From: Clostridia bacterium
Lineage (GTDB): Bacteria; Bacillota; Clostridia; Christensenellales; DTU072
Direction: 5' to 3'
Assembly: GCA_028699795.1 (NCBI GenBank)
Contig: JAQVTZ010000018.1
Coordinates: 1-17,017, forward strand
Length of the DNA: 17,017 nt
Shown piece after piece: positions 15,481 through 17,017 of this stretch. A program made the translations under genes and the position numbers. Each line of letters opens with the position of its first letter. Position 1 is the stretch's first letter. Under the pieces are notes generated by a model. The model searched no databases. It was not told the origin of the DNA and saw only the letters and a list, made by a program, of their open reading frames with translations.

Positions 15481-16238
15481 TGCTTCACCTCTAAATCGGC
15501 CCATATTTTTTTAAAATAATCTCCGAATCCAAGCTCCCTTCTTTTCAGCGGCGACAGCGTTTTGTTTAAATCGATACGGTAAATGCTTTTGATTTCCGCC
15601 GGCCTTTCGGTAAGTACAATAATCCTATCTGCCATCGATATCGCTTCGGCAATATCGTGCGTGACAAAAACGACCGTCTTTTTTTCTGCGCGGATAATAT
15701 CGTACACATCGTCGCAAACACTTAAGCGTGTTTGAAAATCCAATGCCGAAAAAGGCTCGTCCAGCAGTAAAAGCTCGGGAGAGGTAACCAGCGTCCGTAT
15801 TAACGCAGCGCGCTGCCGCATGCCGCCCGATAACTCCGAGGGCCGCTTTTTTTCAAACTCCGCCAAACCGTATTTTTGCAACAAACTCCGCGCATAGGTG
15901 ATATTCTCGGGTGTCTTGGCGTGCATGATTTCCAAACCCAACAAAACATTGCGCACTATGTTGCGCCACTCAAATAATTGGTCGCGCTGAGGCATAAATG
16001 CCGTAAGACCCGACATTTCTTCCCATGGTTTTCCTTTCAAAAATATTTCGCCCGACGAAGGCTCGAGTATTCCTGCGATAAGGGAAAGAATCGTCGTTTT
16101 GCCGCAACCCGAAGGTCCGACAATCGCCACAAATTCTTCCCTACCGACCTCGAAGCTTACTCGCTTTACCGCCTCCGTTTCCGCATCGGGACTGTGATAG
16201 ATGAAAGACAGGTCGCGGACTTCCAATAAAGCGTCCAT
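15444..16238 (-). CDS. ABC transporter ATP-binding protein, SsuB/TauB/NrtD/ThiZ class
   Basis: 264 residues with every ATPase motif intact: Walker A GPSGCGKTT (about 40-48), Q loop FMPQRDQLFEW, ABC signature LSGGMRQRAAL, Walker B LLLLDEPFSALD, and switch histidine in VFVTHDIAEAI. A GMRQR signature and AEAISMADRI after the H loop are usual in the taurine/nitrate/sulfonate group of importers. It drives uptake by the adjacent permease from the cytoplasmic face of the membrane. The ribosome binding site AAGGAG lies 6 bases before the ATG. The gene starts 51 bases after the substrate-binding protein gene. Substrate specificity cannot be told from the ATPase. Confidence 0.95.
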   Translation of the reverse strand: MDALLEVRDLSFIYHSPDAETEAVKRVSFEVGREEFVAIVGPSGCGKTTILSLIAGILEPSSGEIFLKGKPWEEMSGLTAFMPQRDQLFEWRNIVRNVLLGLEIMHAKTPENITYARSLLQKYGLAEFEKKRPSELSGGMRQRAALIRTLVTSPELLLLDEPFSALDFQTRLSVCDDVYDIIRAEKKTVVFVTHDIAEAISMADRIIVLTERPAEIKSIYRIDLNKTLSPLKRRELGFGDYFKKIWADLEVKQCRKNIKDISVN

Positions 16239-16289
16239 TGGTATCTCCTTGTTATAATAAATGAAAGCACATTCTTAATGATTGAAAGG

Positions 16290-17017
16290 CTATTCTTCTA
16301 ACAGACTTTGTGCAATGGTGTTGTCAATTACGGCAGTATAATCTATTTTTTCGGTGATAGTGCCTGCGAATAATAATACATCCTGAAGATTGTCGAATTC
16401 TTCTTCGCTCATAACGGGTGTTGTTTTGTACGCCTCGATTGCTTTGTAGGCCGCTACCGAGCTTATCAATATATCGTTGGGCGTATCGGGGAAAGAAGGA
16501 GCAAGCGCCGCGGCGATTGCTTGATTGGTGCTTTCAGTAACAAAATCAATACCTTTAATAATCGCTCTCATAAACGCTTTTACCGTATCGTTATTATTGC
16601 TTATATAGCTTTTTGTCGCCATAAAACAGGTATAAGGCATATTCCCCGCTTCGGCGCCCACCGAGGTTAAAACTACGCCTTTGCCCGCTGTCTCGTAAAT
16701 GGATGCGCCGGGTTCGAACATGGTGCAGTAATCGCCTGTTCCGCCTTCGAACGCCGCCGTAATAAGGCCGAATTGTACATCGTAATTGATGGTTACATCT
16801 TCTCCGTCAACAAGCTCGTTTTTATAAAGAGCATATTCCAAACACATGGCGGGCATGCCACCGGGGCGGCCGCCGATAATTTCGCTTCCCGCTAAAGAGG
16901 CCCAAGTAAAGCTATCATTGGCGGTGCGTCCAACCAAAAACGAACCGTCTTTTTGGGTAAGTTGTCCGAAGACGACAGGATGATTCGTGCTGCCGCCAGA
17001 ATACACATAAACAGCTG
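16290..17017 (-). CDS. ABC transporter substrate-binding protein, NMT1/SsuA-like, 5' end cut by window
   Basis: About 242 C-terminal codons are visible; the reading frame is open to the right edge, so the signal peptide and first lobe start lie outside. The fold is the type II periplasmic-binding class of the SsuA/ThiY/NMT1 group. Recognisable features are GSEIIGGRPGGMP, close to the ligand-site loop of this group, an FEPGASIYE segment where related proteins close around ligand, and the helix-rich end KAFMRAIIKGIDFVTE. A GTG at 17006 is in frame but too far inside the fold to be the true start. It should deliver an organic nitrogen, sulfur or vitamin-precursor ligand to the permease encoded after it. 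It lacks the CCCFGT motif expected of thiamine-precursor binders in the part seen. Confidence 0.85.
   Translation of the reverse strand, partial: AVYVYSGGSTNHPVVFGQLTQKDGSFLVGRTANDSFTWASLAGSEIIGGRPGGMPAMCLEYALYKNELVDGEDVTINYDVQFGLITAAFEGGTGDYCTMFEPGASIYETAGKGVVLTSVGAEAGNMPYTCFMATKSYISNNNDTVKAFMRAIIKGIDFVTESTNQAIAAALAPSFPDTPNDILISSVAAYKAIEAYKTTPVMSEEEFDNLQDVLLFAGTITEKIDYTAVIDNTIAQSLLEE

Noticed and set aside
15481..15504. Upstream ATG at 15504 as start of the ABC permease.
   Set aside because: It has no ribosome binding site and would lengthen the overlap with the ATPase gene to 61 bases; the ATG at 15480 has GAGGTGA at ideal spacing.
1..17017. CRISPR arrays, tRNA or rRNA genes, insertion sequences, phage genes and att sites.
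   Set aside because: No repeated spacer-like units, cloverleaf or rRNA motifs, transposase or integrase reading frames were found on either strand.

Overview
The window looks like chromosomal DNA of an anaerobic, low-to-mid GC Bacillota, most likely class Clostridia. The reasons are the murB-whiA-HPr/Crh-dnaE gene order typical of Firmicutes, a YkvI-type membrane protein, strong AGGAG-type ribosome binding sites, and a RACo-type corrinoid activator normally found in anaerobes using corrinoid methyl transfer. I saw no rRNA, tRNA, CRISPR array, insertion sequence or phage gene. All genes are on the minus strand except one.

Read in the minus direction from the right edge, the first block is an ABC importer of the sulfonate/nitrate/pyrimidine class. 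It comprises a substrate-binding protein (cut by the right edge), an ATPase and a permease. Its end overlaps tail-to-tail by 7 bases with the only plus-strand gene, a membrane GGDEF-EAL-PAS-PAS protein. That protein has a degenerate cyclase motif and an intact phosphodiesterase motif, so it probably degrades c-di-GMP.

A 149-base divergent region then separates that gene from a housekeeping block: YkvI-like membrane protein, murB, whiA, a Crh-like HPr without the phosphorylatable histidine, and dnaE. The first four genes overlap or nearly touch. The divergent region seems to hold two overlapping, opposed promoters. dnaE is followed by an AT-rich gene for a membrane-anchored TPR protein.

The last block is tetR, a glutamate-1-semialdehyde-aminotransferase-like PLP enzyme, a GPH-family cation symporter and the start of a RACo-type [2Fe-2S]/ASKHA corrinoid-protein activator, which is cut by the left edge. 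A near-consensus promoter with an adjacent palindrome precedes tetR. Both tetR and the RACo gene have a -10 box exactly 6 bases before their ATG, which predicts leaderless mRNAs. Together these genes suggest a TetR-controlled locus that imports a small, probably amino- and methyl-bearing compound and processes it with a PLP enzyme and a corrinoid methyltransferase. The methyltransferase and corrinoid protein would have to lie beyond the left edge; the substrate cannot be read from the sequence.
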